Shown here piece by piece: positions 1-6,688 of a DNA stretch of 7,667 nt; position 1 is the stretch's first letter; every line of letters starts with the position of its first letter. The stretch is from Clostridiaceae bacterium. Its GTDB lineage: Bacteria > Bacillota > Clostridia > Oscillospirales > QAMX01. The position numbers were made by a program, and so were the translations under genes. The DNA is taken from NCBI GenBank assembly GCA_016297585.1, contig JAEDGJ010000119.1, positions 1 through 7,667 of the forward strand, written 5' to 3'. The notes under the pieces were generated by a model. That model searched no databases. It saw only the letters and a program-made list of their open reading frames with translations, and was not told where the DNA came from.

Positions 1-269
1 AGCAGCAGCAGGAAGAACGGCACGTCGATCGCCCCGATATGCAGACGCTCATCGGACTGGAAAAGGCCGATGCGCACGCTCCACAGGCCGGTATTCTTCT
101 TTTTCCGCGCACCCGTCTTCCGGGGCGGCGCTTCCTCCTCCTGCGGCATATCGAGCAGCGCGGTCCCCGCCGCGAGCTGTTCCTCGTAGGAGGACACATA
201 GGTCTTCTCAGGCGCGTTTCCCGACGAACCGCGCGCCGGGCGTAATTTTTTCTGGTTTCTGTCGGGCAT
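1..269 (-). CDS. ftsW: FtsW/SpoVE-family septal peptidoglycan polymerase, N-terminal part (runs off the window)
   Basis: Only the first 89 codons are present. The ATG at 267-269 lies 6 nt after an AAGGAG site and 21 bp after the mraY stop. The product opens with about 78 hydrophilic residues: a basic start (MPDRNQKKLR), an acidic patch (PQEEEAPP, residues 42-49) and a basic patch (ARKKK, 54-58). Then comes IDVPFFLLLL, which matches the beginning of the first membrane helix in FtsW/SpoVE/RodA (SEDS) proteins, often a D-x-P/F-F motif. SEDS proteins are membrane glycosyltransferases that polymerise lipid II with a partner class B PBP; that partner is probably the PBP gene at 4248-6575. The position after mraY is classical for ftsW or spoVE. 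The catalytic core is outside the window, so FtsW and SpoVE cannot be told apart. The cytoplasmic tail is longer than in most family members, which usually have a short one. Confidence 0.85.
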   Translation of the reverse strand, partial: MPDRNQKKLRPARGSSGNAPEKTYVSSYEEQLAAGTALLDMPQEEEAPPRKTGARKKKNTGLWSVRIGLFQSDERLHIGAIDVPFFLLL

Positions 270-275
270 AAAACG

Positions 276-281
276 CTCCTT
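276..281 (-). promoter_or_regulatory. Ribosome binding site deciding the ftsW start
   Basis: AAGGAG on the minus strand, 6 nt before the ATG at 267-269, with a second GGAGG at 283-287 just upstream. The next in-frame ATG (codon 41) has no such site before it, so the long N-terminal tail of the FtsW protein is probably translated. Confidence 0.8.
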
Positions 282-290
282 TCCTCCGTC

Positions 291-1343
291 TTAGAGACAG
301 GCCACGCCCCAGAACGCCAGCGCGCAGCATACGAGAGTGATCGCATAGGCGGTCAGGTCGATCTTCTTCTCCGACCAGCCGCACAGCTCAAAGTGATGAT
401 GAATCGGAGCCATCTTGAACACGCGCTTGCCGTGCGTCAGCTTGAAATAGCCGATCTGGATGATGTCCGACAGCGTCTCGATGATGTAGATGATGCCCGC
501 CGGGATGAGGATCAGCGGCAGGTCGATCGCAAACGCCAGTCCGCAGACGATCGCGCCCAGAAACAGCGAGCCCGTGTCCCCCATCCAGACCTTTGCGGGG
601 CTGAAATTGAAAAGCAGGAAGCCCGCGAGTCCTCCGGCCACCGCCGCTGCAAGCACCGCCGTGCCGACGAGCGACCCCGAGCCGCTTCTGCCGAACAGCA
701 GCAGCGCCGCCGCCGCGAAGAACGCCGCGACGATGAGCGTCACGCCGCCCGCGAGCCCGTCGATGCCGTCTGTCAGGTTGACGGAGTTGACCGTTCCCAC
801 GATGACGAACATCATGAAGGGCACATACACCCACCACGGCCACGTCCAGACGACGTTGAAAAACGGCACGACGATCCGCGGCGTCACGAGTCCGAAGCTC
901 CGGAGCACGAGAATGAACACCACCGCCGCCGCGCACTGCAAAAGCAGCTTCTGCAGCGCCGTCAGCCCGAGATTGCGCCGGTTTTTGATCTTCTCGAAGT
1001 CGTCGAGGAAGCCGATGAAGCCGCAGATGACGGCAAAGCCGAGAGCCGCGAGCATCCCCTGCCAATAGCGGCCGTCCGCGAACGCCGCGGCATCGCCTAT
1101 GCCCCCGTGCGCGCTGATGTACGGCGCCGCGAGCAGGACGATCACCGACGCGACGACGGACGCGAAGATGAACATCAGACCGCCCATCACCGGGATGTTG
1201 CCCTTTTTCAGATGCCACTTGGGACCGATTTCCAGCACCGTTCCGCCGCACTTCATCTTCCGCAGCTTCAGAATGACCGACGGACCGATCGCCGCCGTAA
1301 CGGCGAACGCCAGAACGAATGCGGCTATTGCGTACACTGTCAT
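291..1343 (-). CDS. mraY: Phospho-N-acetylmuramoyl-pentapeptide transferase MraY (lipid I synthase)
   Basis: Integral membrane enzyme that transfers phospho-MurNAc-pentapeptide from UDP to undecaprenyl phosphate, giving lipid I on the inner leaflet. At 350 residues it has normal family length and contains many hydrophobic segments. The MraY signatures are visible in order: GPKWHLKKGNIPVMGG (about 40-55), the acidic pair in GFLDDFEK (D114, D115), NLTDGIDGLAGG (189-200), MGDTGSLFLGA (254-264, with D256) and the PIHHHFEL loop (313-320). By family knowledge the acidic pair and the GDTG aspartate are the catalytic or Mg-binding residues, and the HHH loop belongs to the active site; all are present. 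The first motif differs slightly from the common form GTPTMGG. The start is supported by GAGGG at 1352-1356, 8 nt upstream. The gene follows murF by 23 bp and precedes ftsW by 21 bp, with no murD between them. Confidence 0.97.
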   Translation of the reverse strand: MTVYAIAAFVLAFAVTAAIGPSVILKLRKMKCGGTVLEIGPKWHLKKGNIPVMGGLMFIFASVVASVIVLLAAPYISAHGGIGDAAAFADGRYWQGMLAALGFAVICGFIGFLDDFEKIKNRRNLGLTALQKLLLQCAAAVVFILVLRSFGLVTPRIVVPFFNVVWTWPWWVYVPFMMFVIVGTVNSVNLTDGIDGLAGGVTLIVAAFFAAAALLLFGRSGSGSLVGTAVLAAAVAGGLAGFLLFNFSPAKVWMGDTGSLFLGAIVCGLAFAIDLPLILIPAGIIYIIETLSDIIQIGYFKLTHGKRVFKMAPIHHHFELCGWSEKKIDLTAYAITLVCCALAFWGVACL

Positions 1344-1366
1344 AGGTATAACCCTCGTTTTTTATG

Positions 1367-2755
1367 TTATTTCTTCGGATTTTCGTCCAGCATCGCGTAG
1401 AATTGCTCCATACAGCGCTCCATATGGGTGAAAAAGTGGCTGCCCTTGAAAAGCACCGCGTCGCCGGGGCGGATCCTTTCGTACAGCGTCCGCGCCAGCG
1501 CCTCATGCGTCGGAAACATCGCCATGGCGTCCTCGCGCATCCCCGCGGCACGGGCGCCCTCTAGGTAGCCCTCCGCGCCCTCGCCGTAGACGAAGAGGAA
1601 GTCCGCGCTGCGCGCCGCAGCCTCTCCGCAGCGCCGGTGCAGCGCCTCGGACGCCGCGCCGAGCTCCCGCATGCAGCCGAGGCACGCGTAGCGGCGTCCT
1701 TCTCCGGACGCGAGCGTGCCGAGCACGCCGAGCGACGCCTGCACCGCTTCGGGACTGGCGTTGTACCAGTCCTCCATCACGGTCACACCGTGCCGGCGGA
1801 CGATATTCTGCCTGCCGCCGACGCTTTCAAAGCCTTCAAACGAGATCTCGTCCGGCCGCATCCCCATCGCGCGCGCGGCGGCAGCGGCGGCCAGCGCGTT
1901 CGCGGCGTTGTGCTTCCCGACCGCCGGCAGCGTCCGCTCGAACACGGCGCCGTCCATGCGGATGCGCAGCGTCTGCGCGTCCGTGCCGGAGGAGACGATC
2001 TCCCCGTGCACATCGGCCTCCGGGTTCTCCACGCCGTACCACGTCACGGCATACGGCAGCTTCCCGCGCAGTCCCCACAGCAGATCGTCGTCCGCGTTGA
2101 GGATCAGCGGACTGCCCTCCGTCATGCCGTCGAGCAGCTCCAGCTTCGCTTTCAGGATATGTTCCCGGTCGCCGAAAAATTCGATATGCGCGGTGCCGAT
2201 GCCGTTGATGACGCCGATGCAGGGGCGCGTCATGCGGGAAAGCCGCGACAGCTCGCCGTACTGCGACATGCCCATCTCCCAGACCGCCGCGTCGTGCCGC
2301 CGTTCGAGCGCGAACACGCCGAAGGTCAGCCCGATCTGCCCGTTGTCCTCGGGCGGGCTTGTCAGAATGCGGTATTTCTTCCGCAGCACCGCCGCGATCA
2401 TCGCGACCGTCGTCGTCTTGCCCGCGCTGCCGGTCACGCCGATCACCGGCACGGAAAACCGCGCCCGGTAGCGTGCGGCCATCGCCTGCGCCGCCGCCAG
2501 CGTGTTCTCCACGCGCAGCAGCGGGATCTCCGCGCGGATGTCCGCACGGTCGCACAGCGCCGCCGCCGCACCCGCCTGCGCCGCCTGCGGAATATAGTCG
2601 TGTCCGTCCGCGCGCATACCCCGCAGGGGCACGAACAGCGCGCCGGGGGAAAGGGTCTTTGTATTGCGGGAGATCTCCGTCACCGGCACGTCCGGGCAGG
2701 ACGCCGCGTCCGCGCCGCACCAGGCGGCAAGCTCCCTTAAGCCGATCGCTTCCAT
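1367..2755 (-). CDS. murF: UDP-MurNAc-tripeptide:D-Ala-D-Ala ligase MurF (divergent motifs)
   Basis: Cytoplasmic Mur ligase that adds D-Ala-D-Ala to UDP-MurNAc-tripeptide with ATP. At 462 residues it has usual length. Seen in order: an N-terminal UDP-binding domain (SRNTKTLSPGALFVPLRG at about 29-46, DGHDYI at 50-55), the P-loop GVTGSAGKTTT (106-116), EMGMSQYGE (160-168), GTAHIEFFGDREHILKAKLE (187-206), LNADDD (219-224), GKHNAANALAA (280-290), and a C-terminal domain with GRQNIV (314-319), EDWYNASP (328-335), LGCMRELG (359-366) and FKGSH (436-440). The fold and ATP site are clear. Several signature positions differ from the common forms I know (NFNNEIG, DAYNANP, LGDMLELG, KGSRG). The place between murE and mraY is the standard murF slot, so MurF is the best call; a Mur ligase with shifted substrate preference is possible. 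The start follows murE by only 9 bp. Confidence 0.92.
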   Translation of the reverse strand: MEAIGLRELAAWCGADAASCPDVPVTEISRNTKTLSPGALFVPLRGMRADGHDYIPQAAQAGAAAALCDRADIRAEIPLLRVENTLAAAQAMAARYRARFSVPVIGVTGSAGKTTTVAMIAAVLRKKYRILTSPPEDNGQIGLTFGVFALERRHDAAVWEMGMSQYGELSRLSRMTRPCIGVINGIGTAHIEFFGDREHILKAKLELLDGMTEGSPLILNADDDLLWGLRGKLPYAVTWYGVENPEADVHGEIVSSGTDAQTLRIRMDGAVFERTLPAVGKHNAANALAAAAAARAMGMRPDEISFEGFESVGGRQNIVRRHGVTVMEDWYNASPEAVQASLGVLGTLASGEGRRYACLGCMRELGAASEALHRRCGEAAARSADFLFVYGEGAEGYLEGARAAGMREDAMAMFPTHEALARTLYERIRPGDAVLFKGSHFFTHMERCMEQFYAMLDENPKK

Positions 2756-2760
2756 CGCTT

Positions 2761-2767
2761 TTCCTTA
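2761..2767 (-). promoter_or_regulatory. murF ribosome binding site overlapping the murE stop codon
   Basis: The minus strand reads TAAGGAA. The murE stop TAA shares its AA with the Shine-Dalgarno AAGGAA, which lies 5 nt before the murF ATG. Ribosomes ending murE stop on the murF initiation site, so translational coupling of the two ligases is likely (inference). Confidence 0.7.
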
Positions 2768-4219
2768 CGCTTTCTGCTCAAAGTAGCGGCGCACCTCTTC
2801 GCGGTCGTCGAAGTGATGACGCACGCCCCGGACCTCCTGATACGGCTCGTGTCCCTTGCCCATGATCAGCACGGTGTCCCGCGCCTCGGCCATGCCGATC
2901 GCCGCGCGGATCGCCTCTCTGCGGTCGGGAATGACCCGGTACGGGCAGTCGGCGTACGCGAGTCCCGGCAGCATATCGTTCAGGATGTCCTCCGGCTCCT
3001 CAAAGCGCGGGTTATCCGTCGTCAGGATGATGTAATCGCTGCCGCGCGCCGCCGCAGCCGCCATTTTCGGGCGCTTCGTGCGGTCGCGGTTGCCGCCGCA
3101 GCCGAGTACCGAGATCACCCGCCCGACGGTGAAGCCCGCAACGGTCGAGACGATCTTCTCCACGCTGTCCGGCGAGTGCGCGTAGTCCACGATCACGCGG
3201 AACGGCGCGTCCACCCGCACGACCTCGGCGCGTCCCGGCACGCCGTGCGTCTTTTCCACCGCCCGGACCGCCTCCGCCATCGGGATCCCCAGCACGCGCG
3301 CGACCGACAGCGCCGCCATCGCGTTGTAGACGGAAAACAGCCCCGGCACGGGGAATTTCACCGGATACGCGGCGCCGTCCGCGCGGACGGTGAAGTCCAC
3401 GCCGTCGGCCTCGCGCTGCACGACGTTCCCCGCCGTGACCTCCGCGTGCTTTTCCTCCCACATCGAGTAGGTGTGCATCGGGCACGCGGCGCGCCGGAGC
3501 ACCTCCGCGGTGTCCGGATCGTCGACGTTGGCGATGCCCTCGTCCGCCTGCGCAAAGAGCCTGCACTTCGCGGCGAGGTAGTTTTCCATCGTGCCGTGGA
3601 AATCGAGGTGATCCTGCGAGAGGTTCGTGAAAACGCCAACCCGGAAGCGGATGCCGTCCACACGGCCGAGCTCGAGCGCGTGGGAGCTGACCTCCATGAC
3701 GACATGCGTACAGCCGCGCGCGCGCATATCGGCGAGGAGCCGGTGCAGCTCCGTCACCGTCGGCGTCGAATTGTGCGCCTCCCCGAGGTTTTCGTCCCCG
3801 GCCATGTTGCAGACCGTGCCGATCAGCCCGCATTTGACGCCGGGCAGGCTGTCGAGGATGGTCTTGATGAAATAGGTCGTCGAGGTCTTGCCCTTCGTGC
3901 CGGTCACGCCGATCATCGTCAGCCCGCGCGCGGGATTGCCGTAGAGATTCGCGGCCATCGCGGCGAGCGTCGCCTCGGGATCGTCGGTCACGACGGTGGG
4001 CGTACCCTCCACCGGGGTTTTCGCGATGATCAGCGACGCGCCCGCCCGGACGGCGGCGTCGATATACTGGTGCCCGTCGGCCGTCACGCCGCGCACGGCG
4101 GCAAACGCCATGCCGGGCCGGCAGACGCGGGAATCGAAGCACAGCTCCGCGATGTCGAGCGAATCGCCGCCCGTACAGGCCGAATACGGCGCGCCGCGAA
4201 GCAGATCACGCAGCAGCAT
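2765..4219 (-). CDS. murE: UDP-MurNAc-tripeptide synthetase MurE, meso-diaminopimelate type
   Basis: Cytoplasmic ATP-dependent ligase that adds the third residue to UDP-MurNAc-L-Ala-D-Glu. The 484 residues are normal length. Visible in order: an N-terminal domain with FDSRVCRPGMAFAAVRG (28-44) and DGHQYI (48-53); P-loop GVTGTKGKTS (104-113); STPT (151-154); EVSSHAL (176-182); NLSQDHLDFHGT (199-210); AAKCRLF (216-222), whose K218 fits the lysine carbamylated in this family; VDYAHSPDS (344-352); GCGGNRDRTKRPKM (373-386); DNPR (402-405); MGKGHE (453-458). DNPR is the established mark of meso-DAP-adding MurE, as opposed to the DDPN-like motif of lysine-adding enzymes, so the wall is predicted to be DAP-type. 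The start is backed by GGGAGGA at 4229-4235, 9 nt upstream. It lies 28 bp after the PBP gene and 9 bp before murF. Confidence 0.97.
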   Translation of the reverse strand: MLLRDLLRGAPYSACTGGDSLDIAELCFDSRVCRPGMAFAAVRGVTADGHQYIDAAVRAGASLIIAKTPVEGTPTVVTDDPEATLAAMAANLYGNPARGLTMIGVTGTKGKTSTTYFIKTILDSLPGVKCGLIGTVCNMAGDENLGEAHNSTPTVTELHRLLADMRARGCTHVVMEVSSHALELGRVDGIRFRVGVFTNLSQDHLDFHGTMENYLAAKCRLFAQADEGIANVDDPDTAEVLRRAACPMHTYSMWEEKHAEVTAGNVVQREADGVDFTVRADGAAYPVKFPVPGLFSVYNAMAALSVARVLGIPMAEAVRAVEKTHGVPGRAEVVRVDAPFRVIVDYAHSPDSVEKIVSTVAGFTVGRVISVLGCGGNRDRTKRPKMAAAAARGSDYIILTTDNPRFEEPEDILNDMLPGLAYADCPYRVIPDRREAIRAAIGMAEARDTVLIMGKGHEPYQEVRGVRHHFDDREEVRRYFEQKA

Positions 4220-4247
4220 ATGGTTTTATCCTCCCTTTTTGTGAAGG

Positions 4248-6575
4248 CTATTCGGTAATGGAATCGTCGATAAAGTCGAGGGTGATGACGGTGCCCGGCT
4301 TGACGATCTCGCCCGGCTCCGGCGACTGCTTGACGCAGCACACGCTCGCGTCGAGGTTGTTTAACCCGACCGGCCGCAGGAAATAGTAGCCGTAGGTGTT
4401 GCTCTTCAGCAGCTTCTGGATGCCGCGGTAGGTCATGCCCACGAGATTCGGCACCGCCACGTCGTAGCTGGGCTGATCGGCGCCCATGTAGATGATCATT
4501 TCCACGTTGCGCGGCACGACCGAGCCGGCGGCCGGCATCTGTCCCGTCACGGTGTCGCCGTCGCCCTTGAAGGTCACGGTCAGACCGTCGGTCTTGGCGC
4601 GTTCCTCCACCTCTTCGCGGGTCATGCCGTCGAAATCCGGGGTATAGATGTCGAGCGTTTTCAGCTCCTCCTCCGTGTAGATCGGCTCGACGCCGAGATA
4701 CGGGAGCACATCCGCGATGACGTCCGCCGCGACGGGCGCCGCGAGCGCGCCGCCGGAGATGGTGCCGTTCTGCGGCTCGTCGACGATGATCAGCACCGCG
4801 ACCTGCGGGTCATCCGCCGGCGCGTAGGCAAGGAAGGAGACGATGCGCAGCGTCGCCTCGCCGTTTTCGTCGAGCTTATCGAGCTTCTGCGACGTACCGG
4901 TCTTGCCGGCGACGCGGTAGCCCTTGACATAGGCATTTCGGCCCGTACCGCCTTCGCCGGATACGACCTGCTCGAGCGCTTCGTTCATCCGCTTGGAGGT
5001 CGATTCCGTCAGCACCTGGCGCACGACGACGGGCGTGGAATCCTGCTTGATCGTGCCGTCCGCCGCGATGATGCGCGAGACGATGCGCGGCTGGTAGAGC
5101 GTGCCGCCGTTGGCGACCGCGCTGACGGCGGTGATGATCTGGACGGGGGAAACCTTGAAGGACTGACCGAAGGCCGAGTTTGCGAGCTGGACATCGACCT
5201 GCAGGCCCTTCTCGTCGTGGTACAGCGACGGGGAACCGCCCGACTCGCCCGGCAGCGTCAGGCCGGATTTCTGCGTCAGACCGAAGGCCTTGAAGTACTT
5301 GAAAAAGGTCGCGGGGCCGATTCGCATGCCGAGCTCGATGAACATGCAGTTGCACGAGTGCATGACGCCCTCGGTAAAGGTCTGATCGCCGTGGCCGTAG
5401 GTACTCCAGCAGCCGATCTTCTCGCCGGACAGCTCGATGGACTTTGCGCCGCCGCAGTAGAAGGTCTCGCCCTCCGAAACGAGGTTCTCCTCCAGCGCCA
5501 TCGCGCCGGTGATGATCTTGAAAACGGAACCGGGCTCATAGGTGGAGTTTACCGCACGGTTCGACCACAGGTTCTGTAAGTAGCTCGTTTTTTCCGACGC
5601 CGCCGTCTCCTCGTCCATGACGGACATGGCGGTCAGCAGATCTTCGTCGTTGATCACATAAGGGTTGTTCAGGTCGAAATCGGGCTTGCAGGCCATGCCG
5701 AGGATGCTCGCGCTGTTGACGTCCATGACGATGCCCGTCACGCCGACCAGCGCGTCGGTGCTGCGGTAGCATTCCTCGAGGTGCTTCTCGAGATAGTGCT
5801 GGATCACCTCGTCGATCGTCAGCTCGATGGAATCGCCGTCCTGCGCGTCGTAATACTGCTCATAGTCGGAGAGCATATCGACGCCGCGGCCGTTTTTCGC
5901 GGAGATGATCCGTCCCGGCTCGCCCGTCAGCTCGTCGTCGAAGTAATATTCGATGCCGTAAAGGCCGTTGTTGTCCGTGCCGCAGAAGCCCAGCACATGG
6001 GAAAGGAAGTTGCCGTAGGGGTAATAGCGCTTGGTGTCCTCGACCAGATAGACGGCGCCGGACAGCTTGTTTTCCTCGATGAAAGCGCGCACCTCGTCGG
6101 CCTTTTCCCGGTCGATCTTCTTCGCGACGTACTCGTACTGCGTGTTCTTCGCGGCCTTGGCCGCAAGCGTATCGTAGTCGACGTCGAGGAGCCGGGACAG
6201 TCCCTCGCAGATCAGCGCGGTCTGCTCGTCGTCCTTGATGCCGGACGGGTTGAGGATCACCGTCTCCACCGACGCGGAGACCGCGAGCTGCTTGCCGTTG
6301 CAGTCGTAGATCGTGCCGCGGGAGGGCGTGATGATGTCGTTGCGCGTCTGCTGGCTGACGGCGTTGCGCTGGTAGACCTCGTAATCGACCAGCTGCACCT
6401 GAAAGAGCTTCGCAATCAGAATCGCGAAGGTCACAAAGCCCAAAAGCGTCATCACGAACACGGTCCGGGAGAAAACGGAGGTCGTCGTCGTTCCCCGCGG
6501 ACGGTCGAGGAAGCGCTGCAGAATGCGGGGCCGGCGGCGCGGCTTTTTATTCTTTTTTTTCGGATTCTGATCCAT
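4248..6575 (-). CDS. Class B penicillin-binding protein, SpoVD/FtsI (PBP2B-like) type with two PASTA domains
   Basis: Membrane-anchored transpeptidase that cross-links septal or spore-cortex peptidoglycan. Of 775 residues, 1-37 form a very basic cytoplasmic tail, about 38-60 a single membrane anchor, then a dimerisation/pedestal domain (TPSRGTIYD at 83-91, NNGLYGIEYYFDDELTG at 202-218). The transpeptidase domain spans about 275-625 with all three penicillin-binding motifs: S350-x-x-K353 in EPGSVFK, S407-C-N409, and KTGTS at 558-562. Two PASTA domains follow, about 641-698 (DFDGMTREE, PAAGSVVP) and 705-768 (VPNLVGMTY, SPEPGEIVKPG). The start is backed by GAGGG at 6582-6586, 6 nt upstream; the stop is TAG, unlike the TAA of its complete neighbours. 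Two PASTA domains recall B. subtilis PBP2B; the cysteine pair C389/C408 and the place before murE recall SpoVD. A vegetative FtsI role and a sporulation role cannot be separated from the sequence. Confidence 0.93.
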   Translation of the reverse strand: MDQNPKKKNKKPRRRPRILQRFLDRPRGTTTTSVFSRTVFVMTLLGFVTFAILIAKLFQVQLVDYEVYQRNAVSQQTRNDIITPSRGTIYDCNGKQLAVSASVETVILNPSGIKDDEQTALICEGLSRLLDVDYDTLAAKAAKNTQYEYVAKKIDREKADEVRAFIEENKLSGAVYLVEDTKRYYPYGNFLSHVLGFCGTDNNGLYGIEYYFDDELTGEPGRIISAKNGRGVDMLSDYEQYYDAQDGDSIELTIDEVIQHYLEKHLEECYRSTDALVGVTGIVMDVNSASILGMACKPDFDLNNPYVINDEDLLTAMSVMDEETAASEKTSYLQNLWSNRAVNSTYEPGSVFKIITGAMALEENLVSEGETFYCGGAKSIELSGEKIGCWSTYGHGDQTFTEGVMHSCNCMFIELGMRIGPATFFKYFKAFGLTQKSGLTLPGESGGSPSLYHDEKGLQVDVQLANSAFGQSFKVSPVQIITAVSAVANGGTLYQPRIVSRIIAADGTIKQDSTPVVVRQVLTESTSKRMNEALEQVVSGEGGTGRNAYVKGYRVAGKTGTSQKLDKLDENGEATLRIVSFLAYAPADDPQVAVLIIVDEPQNGTISGGALAAPVAADVIADVLPYLGVEPIYTEEELKTLDIYTPDFDGMTREEVEERAKTDGLTVTFKGDGDTVTGQMPAAGSVVPRNVEMIIYMGADQPSYDVAVPNLVGMTYRGIQKLLKSNTYGYYFLRPVGLNNLDASVCCVKQSPEPGEIVKPGTVITLDFIDDSITE

Positions 6576-6688
6576 GTTTTACCCTCATTTATACGCTGAA
6601 AACTAAGAAGGAGTCAGAAATGTACCGCAAGCGGTCCGATTCTCACTCCTTTACTCTATGTAGGGATGACCCCGCATATGATTCCCGT
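6576..6688. other. 113-bp gap between the ftsL-like gene and the PBP gene
   Basis: This is the only sizeable non-coding stretch in the window and looks more AT-rich than the flanking genes. It holds the PBP ribosome binding site (GAGGG, 6582-6586) and a 44-nt imperfect palindrome (6608-6651). I see no convincing promoter: TATAAA on the minus strand at 6588-6593 has no matching -35 box and lies too close to the start codon. No gene is supported here. Confidence 0.8.
6608..6651. repeat. 44-nt imperfect inverted repeat (long hairpin)
   Basis: On the plus strand AAGGAGT (6608-6614) pairs exactly with ACTCCTT (6645-6651). In the same register AGAA (6616-6619) pairs with TTCT (6640-6643), and ACCGC (6624-6628) faces GCGGT (6631-6635) around a central AA. 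The two halves are collinear without bulges: 17 of 22 positions are Watson-Crick pairs, and one more, 6621/6638, is a T/G that could wobble only in plus-strand RNA. No uninterrupted T-run follows on either strand, so it is not a standard intrinsic terminator. It could be a dispersed palindromic repeat, an mRNA processing or stability element between ftsL and the PBP gene, or a weak attenuator. Confidence 0.75.

Noticed and set aside
393..1400. Open frame of 335 codons on the plus strand
   Set aside because: Antisense to mraY and the end of murF. The protein is a mix of R, D, E and H, unlike any family I recognise.
388..1551. Same-strand open frame spanning the end of murF and most of mraY
   Set aside because: Out of frame with both genes, Arg-rich and motif-free. 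The mraY frame carries all catalytic motifs.
1637..2740. Open frame of 367 codons on the plus strand
   Set aside because: Antisense shadow of murF, with low-complexity Arg/His/Ala composition and no recognisable motif.
3012..4142. Same-strand open frame of 376 codons inside murE
   Set aside because: Frame-shifted shadow of murE with a nearly pure Arg/Gly/Asp/Ala composition.
2813..4258. Long open frame of 481 codons on the plus strand
   Set aside because: It lies antisense to murE, whose motifs are unmistakable. The translation is rich in R, H, D and V with no domain, as expected from the GC-rich complement of a real gene.
6588..6593. TATAAA as a possible -10 box for the PBP gene
   Set aside because: There is no acceptable -35 hexamer at the right distance, and a transcript starting downstream would have almost no room for the ribosome site.
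5781..6599. Open frame of 272 codons on the plus strand opposite the PBP
   Set aside because: Antisense shadow of the PBP N-terminal half, with no independent evidence for a gene.
6651..6677. Eight-codon mini-ORF (MRGHPYIE) on the minus strand directly before the palindrome
   Set aside because: It has no good ribosome binding site and no sign of conservation available here. Its stop touching the hairpin is probably chance, so a leader-peptide attenuator is not supported.
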